Source: Flectonema sp. DT1601
Lineage: Eukaryota; Euglenozoa; Diplonemea; Diplonemida; Diplonemidae
Direction: 5' to 3'
Assembly: GCA_964019425.1 (NCBI GenBank)
Contig: OZ025809.1
Location: 62,001-126,000, forward strand
Length of the DNA stretch: 64,000 nucleotides
Below the pieces are notes generated by a model, which saw only the letters and a list, made by a program, of their open reading frames with translations, made no database searches and had not been told where the DNA came from. A program made the translations under genes and the position numbers. How positions within the stretch are numbered: position 1 is the stretch's first letter; the number at the start of each line of letters is the position of its first letter. Of this stretch, positions 1 through 10,971 are shown piece by piece.

Positions 1-2243
1 ATTCGCAAGTAAACTAAAAGAAAAGAAATAACTCCTTTGTTCAACCCTCATCATAGGCAACAAAATGAAAATACGAGAGAGCATTGTTATCCTGACAGCC
101 GGATGAGGATCCATACGAAAATGTGGAAAAAAGAAAATGGTAAGAATTTGTCAAGCTTACCAGCGGAAAAGAAGTCCAACGGGTTTGACACCCGTTGTCA
201 TTTATTAATGTATTGATGGGTGCGACGCACAGAAAGTCCTTGGACTGATTCTCTGTTCAATCAACCTCTTCATAAATGTGATTGAAGTAGTTGAAATACA
301 AAACCAACTGTCCTACTTATTCTGACGATCTTAATCGTAAGACAGAACAATGTACTGAAGACCCATTTTAACCGGAGAGGATATTTATCCCAAAAAAAGA
401 AAAAAAAAGCGTAAAAAGAGAGGAAGCAAAATGAAGAACACAACTCAATTGTTTTCTTCCAACACATGCAACAAGCCATGAGCTCAACAAGGCTAAACTA
501 TCTGTAGCTTAAGACCCTTTTATAGTCTCTTTAGTTAGTAAAACGTGAAGAACTATTCAGGTCTCGCTACTTACCAAGTAATCTCTTACGTATGCTCGTA
601 AGGAACTTGGGAAAGACAAATTATTGTTATTTACTTTTAGATGATTTCTTTTGTTAAACATCAACCTAGTCCTTAAAAGAGAGGAAAAACAAAAAGAAAC
701 AGAAAACCGAACAACGTTGCGCAACGGAACGAGCGTATGAAAATAACAACAAGTCACGTAACGTCAATCCTCTTGTCTTCTAACAACTTTTCTGAGACAA
801 GGTAAAATAAAAATAGTAACGTACTCGGAACTCAGGGAGGATATTAAACAAGTGAATCTCACAGGGTCTGCTCACTAACACATTTAGTTGGCAACACTAA
901 AAGAGAATTCAGAGAGGATGGACTCCTATCAAAAATATAAAACAAATTATTTAAAACAGTACTCAACTGATTGTAGCAGTCACTTGGTTAGTTGACGATG
1001 ACTACAATAAACAGAAATTATTAATTTGTTTTGGTTTTTCATTGTATGGAATCCGCTTGACTAGTTCTTCAGAATCGTATTAATAAATATTCATAACATT
1101 CCTCCAGCAGGTTAGTTAACGAAAAGGGCGAATTGGACAACGGGAGTGGAAGTTATTAAACAGGAATATTTCCTTTCTTTATTTTATTTTATTTTTGAAA
1201 TGAACAACATATTTTTAAAAGTTACAAGTGTTTTCGGATGTACACGAAATGAGTGGTCAGAGGGCATGCTTTTCTTTCAGTAATTTAAATACGCAATCAA
1301 AGGTTCTTTGATTCATTAATACTTCCCACTGTGTATTCTGGTACCATGTAGTACTACAAGCAAACAGAATGTAAAAAAAAAGAAAACTTAAAGAAATAAC
1401 GAAAACTGGTCGTAGGAACTTATCCATACGAACGACTTGGAATGCGACAGAAGGTTTTGAGACCTAATTTTTTAAAAACATCGAAAAAATGGATTGCAAC
1501 GTGAGATACAAAAACAAAATCTCTGACACCAGTAACGAATCTGATAAGAGAATCAGTTTGGGGTTGGAGTGATTGTTTCGGGAAAACAAGTTAGTGGTCA
1601 AGAAAATATACGGGTGGCAGCTTCAGTCTCAAGACACGAACAGGCCACTCAATACCTCACCAGAACAGTAAATTGCCAACTCAAGAACTACCACAAATGG
1701 TGTTTCAGTGAAGCGTCAAACAAATGTAAAGAAATTCATCTTTGAAGTGGTAACAAAGCTAAGCAACTACAAAAGTTATTATCGGGAAGGAACCAAAGAA
1801 CCAAATATCATTTACGGCACACTCTGCAGTTGTTGCTTTCCACTGCCACTGAGCCAGAGGCAGGAACGGGTTTGGGGAGACTGGCCAATTAAAAAAAGCC
1901 GCTATGCCATTTACTACTGTTGGTTACGTCACGTTGGTTTATTAACTTTTCAAGTTATTGGAATCGATGTCTCTTCAGAATGAAAAAGAATTGAAAAAAA
2001 AGATTTCTTGTCTATCAAGAAACAGATTAGTTAAGAATTGTCAACAAAAGGAATCTAAACGACGATAACGTCATCGCTGTCAGGTTTAGATTGAAGTTGC
2101 AATTCTGTGAGTTTGTAAAGTACAGCACCACACTAAAGTATGCAGTCTGTTGTGTTAAGGGAGGATAGAGATGTAAGTGTTGCTTATTCCAAGCAACAGT
2201 TTTATGATGCGATCTAAACTGAAATTATAAAACAATTTCTAAA
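1..2243. other. spacer without recognisable gene
   Basis: A/T-rich DNA with short A and T runs and no reading frame that resembles a known protein. A frame of 91 codons on the plus strand (1708-1983) is unconvincing. A perfect 7-bp hairpin lies at 178-196 (AACGGGT, loop TTGAC, ACCCGTT), bracketed by AGTCC at 173-177 and GGACT at 242-246, so a small structured transcript is possible but not shown. It lies downstream of the Mpv17-family gene in the direction of transcription. Confidence 0.5.
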
Positions 2244-2810
2244 CTACGCTGATGATGACTTCTGTTGAGAACTATTTGAAGTACTCAACACAGAGAGGTA
2301 CGCCATCCAAAAGGTTGAGCAAAGTGCCATAAATGGAATTCGATACTGCGCAGGTACGAACGCGAAGTTTGCTGTGTTGCTTACTCCCCAATAGGCAATC
2401 CCGTTAGCCCACATGTTTGGGGCATCGTGTCTGAGCCTGTGAGCCAACAGAGACTTGTCAACAGACTTTCCCTGTAAGTAAGCACCAGCACAAGTAGTAA
2501 AGGTTAAAAAGGCACAGTTAGTAGGAAGGCCAAAAACAATCGCAGTTCCGAAACCTTTGACTGCTGCACCAGTAAAGGATTTCTTCGGCCACATCTTATC
2601 ACAGTATCTCCATAACGTTAAGTGAAATGGTGTTGAAAGAAGTGCTGCCCATCCAACCATCACAGCTCCTCTCCAGAGGTCGTACCTGTCGTCCTTCTTC
2701 TGAACTTTTTGCACCATTGCGTCAGTTCCTCCCATCACACTACCACTTTGAACCATATTAAAACCGTATGGGTATCTTACCAACATGTTGCTGTATAAAG
2801 CAATCGCCAT
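2244..2810 (-). CDS. Mpv17/PMP22-family integral membrane protein
   Basis: A single-exon gene for 188 aa. The C-terminal half carries the family pattern: a tryptophan-rich stretch (MWANGIAYWG), then NFAFVPAQYR and FWMAYLS, which match the NF-x-x-VP-x-x-R and W-x-x-YLS signatures of Mpv17/PMP22 proteins. Hydrophobic segments lie at roughly residues 48-66, 83-112 and 150-178. Family members sit in the inner mitochondrial or peroxisomal membrane and are thought to act as small channels or to affect metabolite homeostasis; which organelle applies here cannot be read from sequence. The start is the first ATG of the frame and the length is normal for the family. A possible acceptor (TTTCCGCAG) lies 28 nt upstream. 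Family assignment is sound; the exact orthologue is open. Confidence 0.85.
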   Translation of the reverse strand: MAIALYSNMLVRYPYGFNMVQSGSVMGGTDAMVQKVQKKDDRYDLWRGAVMVGWAALLSTPFHLTLWRYCDKMWPKKSFTGAAVKGFGTAIVFGLPTNCAFLTFTTCAGAYLQGKSVDKSLLAHRLRHDAPNMWANGIAYWGVSNTANFAFVPAQYRIPFMALCSTFWMAYLSVLSTSNSSQQKSSSA

Positions 2811-2994
2811 TTGAATTAGTTTTCGTTGTTAGTGGAAACTGCGGAAACGATATTATTATTATTACAATCAACGAATTAAACAGGAAAAGGTTGGCAACAC
2901 GACGCCAATAGTACGGCACTCTAAAACTTTACGCTTCATAAGGGAGGTAGTTGTAGCACTAGCTGCTACTAATTTAGTATTAAAAACTGGCTAC

Positions 2995-3993
2995 TCAGTT
3001 GAATGAGATTCCAGAGACGTCGTCCTCAATACCGCACTCGTCAGCTCCACGAAGGATCTTGAAGTATCCCGCATCTCCCCACTGTTCATTCCAAGAGTTC
3101 TTAACCCACCAGTACTTCTCTCCGTTCTCAACTCCCCATCCGATCATCTCAACGGCGTGTCCACCGAGAGCACCTCCGGTAACATGCTTGTACACTCCAC
3201 TCTTGTATGCTGGGAAGTCAGCGTAGACGGTGAATGCGCAGGCGAGTGGTCCTTTGCTCATGATCTCAGACATGATCTGTTCCTCTCCACTTACAGAGTA
3301 GGCCTTCTGTCCCTTGTGCTTGTCATCAGAGTATGACTTTGAGTATCCAGATCCACATTCCTTCTTACATTGTGGAGTTGGGTATTCGTTCTTTGGGCAA
3401 GCTGGGTACTTACCTGGAGCAACGTGGTGGGCACATGGAGCGAGAGTGTATGGTCTGCATGAGTCACCCTTGCCAATGTCATCGTAGTCTCCTCCAGTTA
3501 CAACTCCGACCTTAGCCATCCACTGAAGGGCTGCAGATGGCTGACCACCATTGCATCCCATCGAGAACCCACATTCCAATCCCTCGCAGCAGGAAGCAGT
3601 GTCCTCAGCACTCATCTCAACATCCTCACCGTTAGCAATGCACTGTCTGTCTTCAAAGGCTTCAGTCGATCCGAATGCCCAGCAAGATCCACATGCGGAC
3701 TGGTCTCTGACGGTAGTAATAACCTTGCACTTTCCTCCCCACTGAGTTCTGGAGTCGAAGTCAGTTGGGAGTGCGGTCAATACTTCAACCTTCTTCTCAG
3801 GTAGTCTGAAGTACTTCGGGTGATCTTTCAACCAAGTTCCGCAAAGACGAGCAGCATCCTCAGTGGAGTTAAATCTGGTTGGGATTTCTGCGGTCCACGA
3901 TTTCTGAACGGAGTTGACCTTCTCAACCATCTGAGGGAAAGACTCTCCGGCAACGGCGGTTGCCAAGAGAGCAGCAGCGGATATTTTCAACAT
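2995..3993 (-). CDS. CTSB: cathepsin B-like cysteine peptidase (papain family C1A)
   Basis: A single-exon gene for a 332-aa secretory or lysosomal protease. Residues 1-16 form a signal peptide (LKISAAALLATAVAG core), followed by a propeptide to about residue 75. The mature enzyme has the oxyanion Gln98 and catalytic Cys104 in CGSCWAFGS, His279 in GGHAVEMIGWG and Asn299 in WWVKNSWNEQWG. The occluding loop CAHHVAPGKYPAC keeps the paired histidines (189-190) that give cathepsin B its dipeptidyl-carboxypeptidase activity. The frame is open upstream to 4077, but ATG 3993 is preferred: it begins the signal peptide and a polypyrimidine acceptor (TTTTCCCTTCAG) lies 10 nt before it. The gene favours AAG, GAG, GAC, TGC and other C/G-ending codons more than its neighbours, suggesting high expression. 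Confidence 0.95.
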   Translation of the reverse strand: MLKISAAALLATAVAGESFPQMVEKVNSVQKSWTAEIPTRFNSTEDAARLCGTWLKDHPKYFRLPEKKVEVLTALPTDFDSRTQWGGKCKVITTVRDQSACGSCWAFGSTEAFEDRQCIANGEDVEMSAEDTASCCEGLECGFSMGCNGGQPSAALQWMAKVGVVTGGDYDDIGKGDSCRPYTLAPCAHHVAPGKYPACPKNEYPTPQCKKECGSGYSKSYSDDKHKGQKAYSVSGEEQIMSEIMSKGPLACAFTVYADFPAYKSGVYKHVTGGALGGHAVEMIGWGVENGEKYWWVKNSWNEQWGDAGYFKILRGADECGIEDDVSGISFN

Positions 3994-4747
3994 TTTAAAA
4001 TGCCTGAAGGGAAAATATGAACGGGATTTACAATTGTTTACATCATCCTCATCAACATGGCGACGCGAAGGAACCAAAATAACACCGCACTGGTAACCAG
4101 ATCAAAGTCATCACTTACAAAGCAGAGCTAGAAAATACGACGGATGTCGCATCGCGTCTTTGTAGTGTTTTCAAATATTTTTTTCCAAAAGACAAACAAA
4201 AAGAACTTTTTATTATTATTTTTTTTTTCTTTGAATTGATGGTCAGAAAAATATTTATACGTCTTTCGAACTTTTTCACTTTTGCAAAATGACAATATAA
4301 ACAACAGCGATGAGACACAATTAGCGTTGGATGTTAGTAACTATTCCGTCACCTCTTAAACATGAGTGTAGACAAAAGGGTTCAGAATATGAATAGTTGA
4401 AGTGCAGGAATGTTGAATTATTTATTTACCTTTTCCGGAAGATTGTTTTAATTTAATTTTTACTAATTCGGATCGGAAATAGAATTGCGCAAAGAAACGA
4501 AGTCGCGACTCGAACAACATAAAATGATGTTGTGAACTCAACAACAACGCCATGGCAGATATTATGTCGAATAACTCACCAAACTCACCAACTTTATCAT
4601 CTCCAAATAAACAACACAACGAACACACTCATCAGTCACTTTGAAGGTATCGACTGAAGGCTTTTACTCTTCTCGTTAAGTCGTTACGGCGTCATACCAG
4701 TCGGATGAGATCACCAGAGCGATGTGTACAAACTCGCACTCTTATTA
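3994..4747. other. spacer between NF-X1-type gene and cathepsin B
   Basis: 753 bases with no recognisable gene. Small frames here (4115-4318, 4422-4628) show no family features. The end nearest cathepsin B contains its upstream splice acceptor at about 4004. Confidence 0.5.
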
Positions 4748-6685
4748 TTATCCTCTCGAACACTCCGGCAGGCATGGAAGCGGCGATTCGAATTCAGCAG
4801 TTGAATGGCAAGGCACGTCTTTTAAATTATACCCACACTTACACGAAAGTCGAACATCTTCAGTGCACGAAGGACATTCCCCAGCATGACACTTGACTGC
4901 ACAAAAGTGCTCACACTTAAGTTTACTATAACAAATACCATCACAGGGATCACAAGTTCCTTTGTGACATGACTTCCGACAGACATGGCGGGTGCAGTTG
5001 AGATATTGATGGCAAATTGTTCCGCAAGTTACTTCTTTTGTGTGGCAGGGGACGGGCCACGGACTAACTATGTCGTGGGCAATACAATTCTTAAATACCA
5101 TCTCAGAACACGGAGGACAATCACCAAAATGACAATTATGATTAACAGTGTGACCACATTCTTTCTTAACACCGCAGGGTTTGGTACATCTTGGTGGTGG
5201 AGTTCCACACGGGACGGGAGGTGTAATAACTGTACAGCCACAACTACATGACAACTCTTCGAAAGAACTATTTAAACATCTTCCACACCCTCCCACATGA
5301 CAGAGAGAATCACATTTATGAATTCCACAAGAGAGCTTCTTCCCACATTTGTATTCGCAGATATGAATTCCACCCTTTGTTGGACAACATGTTTCCAAAC
5401 AACTGTGCTTCCCACATATCTTTGTTGTTTGGCAACGAGATTGGCAGCTGAACGGTAGCTTAATTGCTGGAGGGGCAGCGCTTGCGTTATTTTTCTTCTT
5501 TTTCGATCCCTTTTTGCCTGAAAAGATGCTAAATTCTTCTTCTTTCTTAGCGATTACTGCGGGGTGGATAGTGGTACCGTTGGCTTTTCGGGAATCAGAG
5601 CATGTGACGAGAACGGACTTTGCCGCGCATTGACATTTCAAGAGAACTTGTTGCTGACACTCAGAACAGTCTCCATTATGACATTTCGAAACACAATTGT
5701 GTGTACCGCAGTCTAGTCCTCTTCCACAAGTAAGAGAGCAAGTCGGAATAGTGTCGGTACATTTACTTCGAGACTTTGCTGATGCTATCTTCGCCAAGTC
5801 TGTTTTCCCACAGCTGCAGTGGCTCACTTTTTCTGGAAGTAATTCGCAGTCTTCACAGTTGCCAAAGTGACACGGCAACTTACAAGTGTGGCTGTCACAA
5901 CCAAGTTTGTTTCCGCAAATTGCTCCGCATGAATACGTCGCCCGATTATGAAGTGAGTGCTCTTTGAATTCCATTTCACTCATTTCTGTTTCTGGCTGAC
6001 TTGTGGGTGCCGCGTTGCACGGGAGTGCTGTCAGTCCTGACCTCCCACAAAAGCAGGTTTGCTCAAATGTTACTTCACATGACTGGCAATCTCCAGGATG
6101 GCATTTTTGTTTACAAAAGTGCAAACCACACGAGAGCCTTTTATTGCAAACGGAATCGCACTTCTTTCCGCTGTCTACCTCCGAGCAGCCAGTTCTGTAA
6201 GTAACAGCTCCGCAATAACAATATTTTAATTCAGACATTAGATGACAAGGTCTGCACGGTCCAGGGTGACACCTGTCAGTACATTTATGTGGACAGGGTG
6301 TTCCCCTTCTTATTTTATTACAAATAAGTTCGCAGCTGTGTGGAGTCGAATAGCCGCTGCTGACGGGATTTGTTGTTTGATTACAAAAACATTTATATTC
6401 AATTCTTTTATAATTTACTCTTTGTTCTGTAGAACAACCAGGACATCTCCAGGATCCTTTTTCTTCTGATGATGCGGCCCATTCTTTTAAACAAGATAAG
6501 TGTACAAGTGAGTAGCAGGTGTTACACGTCCAAATACTTTCACTGCTACGAATTACATCAACACAAACACAACATTCGTAAGTCCCCTTTTCTAGTCTCG
6601 AAATAATCTTATCTCGCACATTTAAATCTGCGTCGTCGGTGTCGTGGTGTACCGTTGCTTCGTTTTGATTAGGTTGTTGCGCCAT
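4748..6685 (-). CDS. NF-X1-type zinc-finger protein with N-terminal RING/PHD finger
   Basis: A single-exon gene for 645 aa. Residues ~38-85 form a RING-like finger (CCVC...CNTC...HLSC...CPGC). It is followed by about nine NF-X1 zinc fingers built on C-x-H-x-C-x3-C-H-x-G-x-C-x2-C, for example CGLHFCKQKCHPGDCQSC and CTRHVCRKSCHKGTCDPC. This is the architecture of NFX1/NFXL1/FAP1 proteins, which act as transcriptional regulators or E3 ligases. A lysine-rich patch (GKKGSKKKKN) near residue 390 could be a nuclear signal. The R3H domain found at the C-terminus of animal NFX1 is absent; the protein ends soon after LPCLPECSRG. Three stop codons stand in a row (TAATAATAA). The start is the first ATG; the sequence upstream has no frame. 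Confidence 0.9.
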   Translation of the reverse strand: MAQQPNQNEATVHHDTDDADLNVRDKIISRLEKGTYECCVCVDVIRSSESIWTCNTCYSLVHLSCLKEWAASSEEKGSWRCPGCSTEQRVNYKRIEYKCFCNQTTNPVSSGYSTPHSCELICNKIRRGTPCPHKCTDRCHPGPCRPCHLMSELKYCYCGAVTYRTGCSEVDSGKKCDSVCNKRLSCGLHFCKQKCHPGDCQSCEVTFEQTCFCGRSGLTALPCNAAPTSQPETEMSEMEFKEHSLHNRATYSCGAICGNKLGCDSHTCKLPCHFGNCEDCELLPEKVSHCSCGKTDLAKIASAKSRSKCTDTIPTCSLTCGRGLDCGTHNCVSKCHNGDCSECQQQVLLKCQCAAKSVLVTCSDSRKANGTTIHPAVIAKKEEEFSIFSGKKGSKKKKNNASAAPPAIKLPFSCQSRCQTTKICGKHSCLETCCPTKGGIHICEYKCGKKLSCGIHKCDSLCHVGGCGRCLNSSFEELSCSCGCTVITPPVPCGTPPPRCTKPCGVKKECGHTVNHNCHFGDCPPCSEMVFKNCIAHDIVSPWPVPCHTKEVTCGTICHQYLNCTRHVCRKSCHKGTCDPCDGICYSKLKCEHFCAVKCHAGECPSCTEDVRLSCKCGYNLKDVPCHSTAEFESPLPCLPECSRG

Positions 6686-8572
6686 TTTGAGTCAAAAACT
6701 AGTTGCGGAATATGAAATAAATATGCACCGCTTGAATATATTTACCTTACAATAAGACAACTCATCAGAGTTCAACATTGTCTGCTGATGAAGAAGTGAT
6801 TACATTTTATTGAAATCTTTTGGTTAACTAATGTTATTGAAAATAGGGAGCGAGTGATTCTCTCTTCCTTTTTTCTCTTTTTTCATTTCTTTCTGGTACC
6901 TCAGTCAGAATAGACACCAGCAGTAATTTACTGACATGGGGAATTATGGACACAAAAAAAGAACTCGAAAATTCAAAATTTGAAGAACAAGTCGTTACTT
7001 GGTCGATATCACCTTCGAGAAGAAAAGGTATCCAGACAGTGGGCAGTCTAGATATGCTAACCTCTCTTTTTGATTAGATATAACACGCTACACAACAATA
7101 CTTTTGGGAAGTCGAAGAAATTCACACATATTCAAATAAAAAGAACACACGGATTCTACAACAAGAAAAGTAAATATTTTGGGTTTTGACGAAAACAATG
7201 AGTCGACGAACAAAAACAAACTCAAACCATGGCCGACGATAATTGTCGGCTGCTGCTTAAGATCAGTCCTCAGACTTGTCTATTGCAAGATTGATTCTAC
7301 CAATAAAGAACAGAACACTAATGGCATGCAGGAGTTATAATTATCAGTTATTAGTCAGCTCTAAGCTTACACAAAGTTTATCTCGAAATGCTACAATGGA
7401 ACGCTAAGCGATTTCTCCATTTTTTCAGATTAGATAAAAATGATAAAAAGAGGTAAAAAGAAAAGTAAAAAGAAGAAAAAAAACTGAATAACAAGAAACC
7501 CCTTTTTTTTTCCTTTTTTTTTTTATTTTAAAAAGCCATACTCGCGATTGGTAAATAAAATCAACGATTTGTGAAAACCAAAAATAAAAATGAAAAAGAA
7601 GACGAAACATATAGCCAAAAAAAAACACCGAGATATTAAAAGAAAAAATGAACAACAATAAAAAATAAAACAAATTAACAGAAACTCCTGCGCTGGACCC
7701 CTGCGAATGTGCGCAGTTGTCTTCCGCTAGAATTCCGTGGATTCTCCTAATGAAGAATTACGTTATTATAACTCCCTGAGTAGAGCAGGGGACATCACGG
7801 GTCATAAAAGACATTTTATTGTACTGCCAGTTTCAGTTACACACCTACTCATAACGAGTAAGAGTTATTCACGAAACTGACAAGCACGTAAAGTACTGAG
7901 TTAAGGTCACATGGTGTCTTTATAAACTTCTTTTTCCTTTCTTCATTTTGATTGAAAGCTAAATGCAATGTCGGTACAGCACCCTTCACTGATTCTGATT
8001 AACCCATCTGGATTATATCAATCACATTAGGTACCTCCTCGAAGCATCATATTGAGGTGTTTAAAATATCATTCCATTTGTGAATGCTAAAATTAATTTT
8101 AGTCTTTTCTTACTCTACTTAAGGTCAGCAGGCTCTAATTATGATACGAAGCTAAGCAAACTTTATAAACCTTTGACACAGCCGGACCCCTGATGAGTAA
8201 GAGAGGTCTTCTTCAACGGTTGTAAAATAATGACTTCGCACGTCTGGTCAAATAAGCTAAAATGGAAAGAGAAAATGGGCAATTTGTTGGGACTGCGGTT
8301 TATCGGGGTTACCGACTCAAACGCCAGGGAAGTGGCAATGAGGCCACGGTGACCTTTTCAGATCACAATTGTTGATTTAAAAGATATGCGGCTACTGGGA
8401 AAGATACGACGGGATGGAATTCTATTTTAGCTAGTCAATACGACGAGTCAATACGACAAGTCAATACGACGAGTCAACCCTTCGTGTGAAAGCAACACTA
8501 GCGATGGGCATAGAAAGTCAGCCAGATTGGCTGCAAGATCTTATCAAACGACGGAAATGATATTTTAGATTC
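6686..8572. other. spacer without recognisable gene; some foldable stretches
   Basis: 1.9 kb of A/T-rich DNA with no protein gene I can support. It contains a 13-bp tandem repeat (8433-8478) and a foldable segment around 8301-8354, where GGTTACC (8307-8313) can pair with GGTGACC (8348-8354) around an inner hairpin GTGGC/GCCAC, followed by TTTT. CCCCTGC near 7697 and GCAGGGG near 7785 are also complementary. None of these matches an RNA family I recognise. Confidence 0.45.
8433..8478. repeat. 13-bp tandem repeat, about 3.5 copies
   Basis: The unit AGTCAATACGACG is repeated at 8433, 8446 and 8459, the second unit ending in A instead of G, with a partial fourth unit (AGTCAAC). It lies about 95 bases downstream of the kinase stop codon, in non-coding DNA. 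It looks like a minisatellite; a protein-binding role is possible but not shown. Confidence 0.9.
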
Positions 8573-9868
8573 CTATGCCGTGGGATCGATGTTTTGTCTT
8601 TTTCGTGGAGGGGAAGGACGTTCTTCAGGAGCGATGTAGTCAACAGAATCACACTTTGGGATTGGTTGCGTTCTGAGAGCTTTACAACGATAGTGTCTGC
8701 ACACTACCCACGGATGACGTAATGCTGATGACGCATCAGGTCTGTCAGCTGGTACTAAATTTAATAAGTTGCTTAAAAAGTCCTTCGATTGATGTGACAG
8801 CGGGTGTTCCATCTCCGCATCACTTGGGAATTCTAATTTACTATTTCCAGTGTCGTCTATCATCTTGTCACGCATTCTTTGTAAACCATCGATATTGGTA
8901 CCCATAAAAGGGTGCTGTCTGCATAATAAAATATACAACACAACACCGAGTGAATACAAGTCAACCTTCGCAAGGTCATGTGTAACATTATCACCTCCTT
9001 TGATTCCAAGTGCGATATCAATCGTTTCTAATGCGATGAAAAGTGAAGTTCCTACAGGTGTGACTGCCGGCATGTTTTCGCACTGCGTTGGGAATTTAAC
9101 GTCTCCGTACCTTCCTCCTAGCAGTCCGTCTCTTAGGAATCTGGAGCTTCCAAAATCAACTAATTTGACGACAAAACAATCTCCGTTACTTCCCAAAGGG
9201 AGGATCTGATCTTCAGGTACCTGTCCTGAGACGGGACACTTTCGACCGCTGTCCACAACGAGTCGCCGTTCTTCAATGTTGTGGTCTTCCTTTCTACAAA
9301 TTAAAATATTTTCAGGTTTTATATCTCTATGTACGATGTGAAGTGTGTCGTGTAAATACTGTAACGCCGTTAAAACATGGCAACCAATCTCAGAGATGTC
9401 TCTCTCAGAGACTGGATATACACTCGCAAAGACTTGAAGAGAAGCACCTCTTACAAGTTCAACAATCATGTACATGTAGTTTGGTGTGTCGATAAGTTCG
9501 TGTAGTTTGATGCAACCAAAGTGATCAATCTCTGAAAGGACTTCGATTTCTGTCAGCAGGGATTTCCATTCCATGCAACCCTCGAGAGACCTTTCTGTTG
9601 TTGGTTTTACAACTTCTTTCATTGCGTATCGTCGATCTGTTCCAATCTCTTCAACTCGATAAACAGTTCCGAATGCTCCCTGTCCGAGTTTTCTCATTTT
9701 TTGATACTTCGAATTCGGGTCTATGACTGGTCCAAGTAACTGGTGCTTTTTCTGAAACGCATGAACGAAATCGCAAAGTGAACTGTCCCCATCTGCTACC
9801 TCCCTCGCAATAGCGTTCACGTCTTCATTCGCTTCTTCCTTCTTTGATCCGCACTCCCAAAGAACCAT
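8573..9868 (-). CDS. Ser/Thr protein kinase, CAMK-like
   Basis: A single-exon gene for 431 aa. The kinase domain runs from about residue 56 to 395: glycine loop GQGAFG (62-67), Lys84 in YAMKEV, catalytic loop HRDIKPEN (180-187), DFG at 238-240, and subdomain IX DLYSLGVVLYILL, typical of calcium/calmodulin-kinase-like enzymes. Between catalytic loop and DFG there is an insert of roughly 40 residues. The usual APE is replaced by ALE (FIALETI). Residues 1-55 have no recognised domain; the C-terminus holds PPRKRQ, a possible nuclear signal. ATG 9868 is chosen over an upstream in-frame start because TTTCTACCTCAG, a good acceptor, lies 18 nt before it. The substrate is unknown. Confidence 0.88.
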   Translation of the reverse strand: MVLWECGSKKEEANEDVNAIAREVADGDSSLCDFVHAFQKKHQLLGPVIDPNSKYQKMRKLGQGAFGTVYRVEEIGTDRRYAMKEVVKPTTERSLEGCMEWKSLLTEIEVLSEIDHFGCIKLHELIDTPNYMYMIVELVRGASLQVFASVYPVSERDISEIGCHVLTALQYLHDTLHIVHRDIKPENILICRKEDHNIEERRLVVDSGRKCPVSGQVPEDQILPLGSNGDCFVVKLVDFGSSRFLRDGLLGGRYGDVKFPTQCENMPAVTPVGTSLFIALETIDIALGIKGGDNVTHDLAKVDLYSLGVVLYILLCRQHPFMGTNIDGLQRMRDKMIDDTGNSKLEFPSDAEMEHPLSHQSKDFLSNLLNLVPADRPDASSALRHPWVVCRHYRCKALRTQPIPKCDSVDYIAPEERPSPPRKRQNIDPTA

Positions 9869-10845
9869 TTTATTTGTCTGATCCAACTGAGGTAGAAATA
9901 TATAATCAGATACCAATTCATTACTTGCTGTTGAAGAATAGAAATAATCATCGTTTAATCAAAACATCAAAAACGAAAAGAAGCGACTTTGTTGTTAAAC
10001 TCGCTTATCAGAGCAGAGTTTAAATATTTATTTCTATTTATAGTTTTCACGGGGAAAGTTCCCTCGTTTGTCTTCGGACTATCAGAACGTGATGAAAAAA
10101 GTAAATACCATTTAGTAGTACCCACTAAAGTAACAACGCATTTGTATCTTTTGATTGTTTTTATTTGAGGTCGGGAACAAAGCTTTCGACGGATTTGATC
10201 GATTGCTGGGGAAAGTTACGAATAGTTCAGAATTAAGGACGTCGTTCTTGTTTCTAAGTAAAGTAGAGCACATCAAAAAAGTTGTTTTATCCAGCAGGAT
10301 GTTTGCACAACAGACTTGTCTTTATTAGAAACCAAATAATTATCTAAAAAGTGTTCTACAAGACGATGTCTGATTGAACTCCTGTCGGATTGACTTCAGA
10401 AGAGTGATTACTAGAGATGGTCATTCGATACCAAAAATAACAAATTAATAATTCGAGAAATCAATATATAAACGAGTATCATGAGATTTTATTTTATTTT
10501 ATTTGTTTAATTTTCTTCTTTATATAGATGTATAGAATAAACACCACAACGTTGAATTGAAAGTTTTGGGTTCAAAAATACCCACAACAAGTCACTGTAT
10601 TCTAATGGAATGTGCGAAGCAGTTTTCGAGAAGAAAGGGGGAAAAAAAAAAAAAAAAAAAGGATGAGGAGTTTTAGCTAAATAACATTAGTCGAAAAAAT
10701 GCTTCGCACTACTGATCGAAAATATTTCTATCGCGACATCAAACTCGTTACTTGAGTATCAGTTTCGTGACTCAGTCAACAGATAGTTTCACGAACACAT
10801 CTAGTTTAGTTTAGTTTAGTTAGCAAAATACAAACTGATGACTAC

Positions 10846-10971
10846 GAGGGGTCCGGGTAGCCCGCATCAGTAAGGACCCAATCGCGAAGATTGTAGTTTC
10901 ATAGTATTGGCTGGAAGTCATCGACTTCCAGCCTCCACCTTGCCCAGAGGCTAACAGGTTGTAAACAACTA
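10846..10971. repeat. dispersed structured repeat, copy A
   Basis: This segment matches 56592-56707. The core 10851-10899 agrees with 56597-56645 at 46 of 49 positions. Potential stems are GGTCC (10850-10854) with GGACC, enclosing GGG/CCC; CAATC-GCGAA-GATTG; a perfect 10-bp hairpin GGCTGGAAGT-CATCG-ACTTCCAGCC; and GTTG/CAAC near the end. It is preceded by an AGTTT tandem run and a stretch (CTCAGTCAACAGATAGTTT) also loosely shared with copy B. It may be a non-coding RNA gene or a short interspersed element. The coding strand of the RNA is undetermined. Confidence 0.85.

Noticed and set aside
1708-1983. Plus-strand frame of 91 codons
   Set aside because: No domain, signal or repeat; length is within what chance allows in 2 kb of spacer.
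8195-8215. CTGATGAG string near 8192 resembling a hammerhead core
   Set aside because: No stem II and no GAAA follow it.
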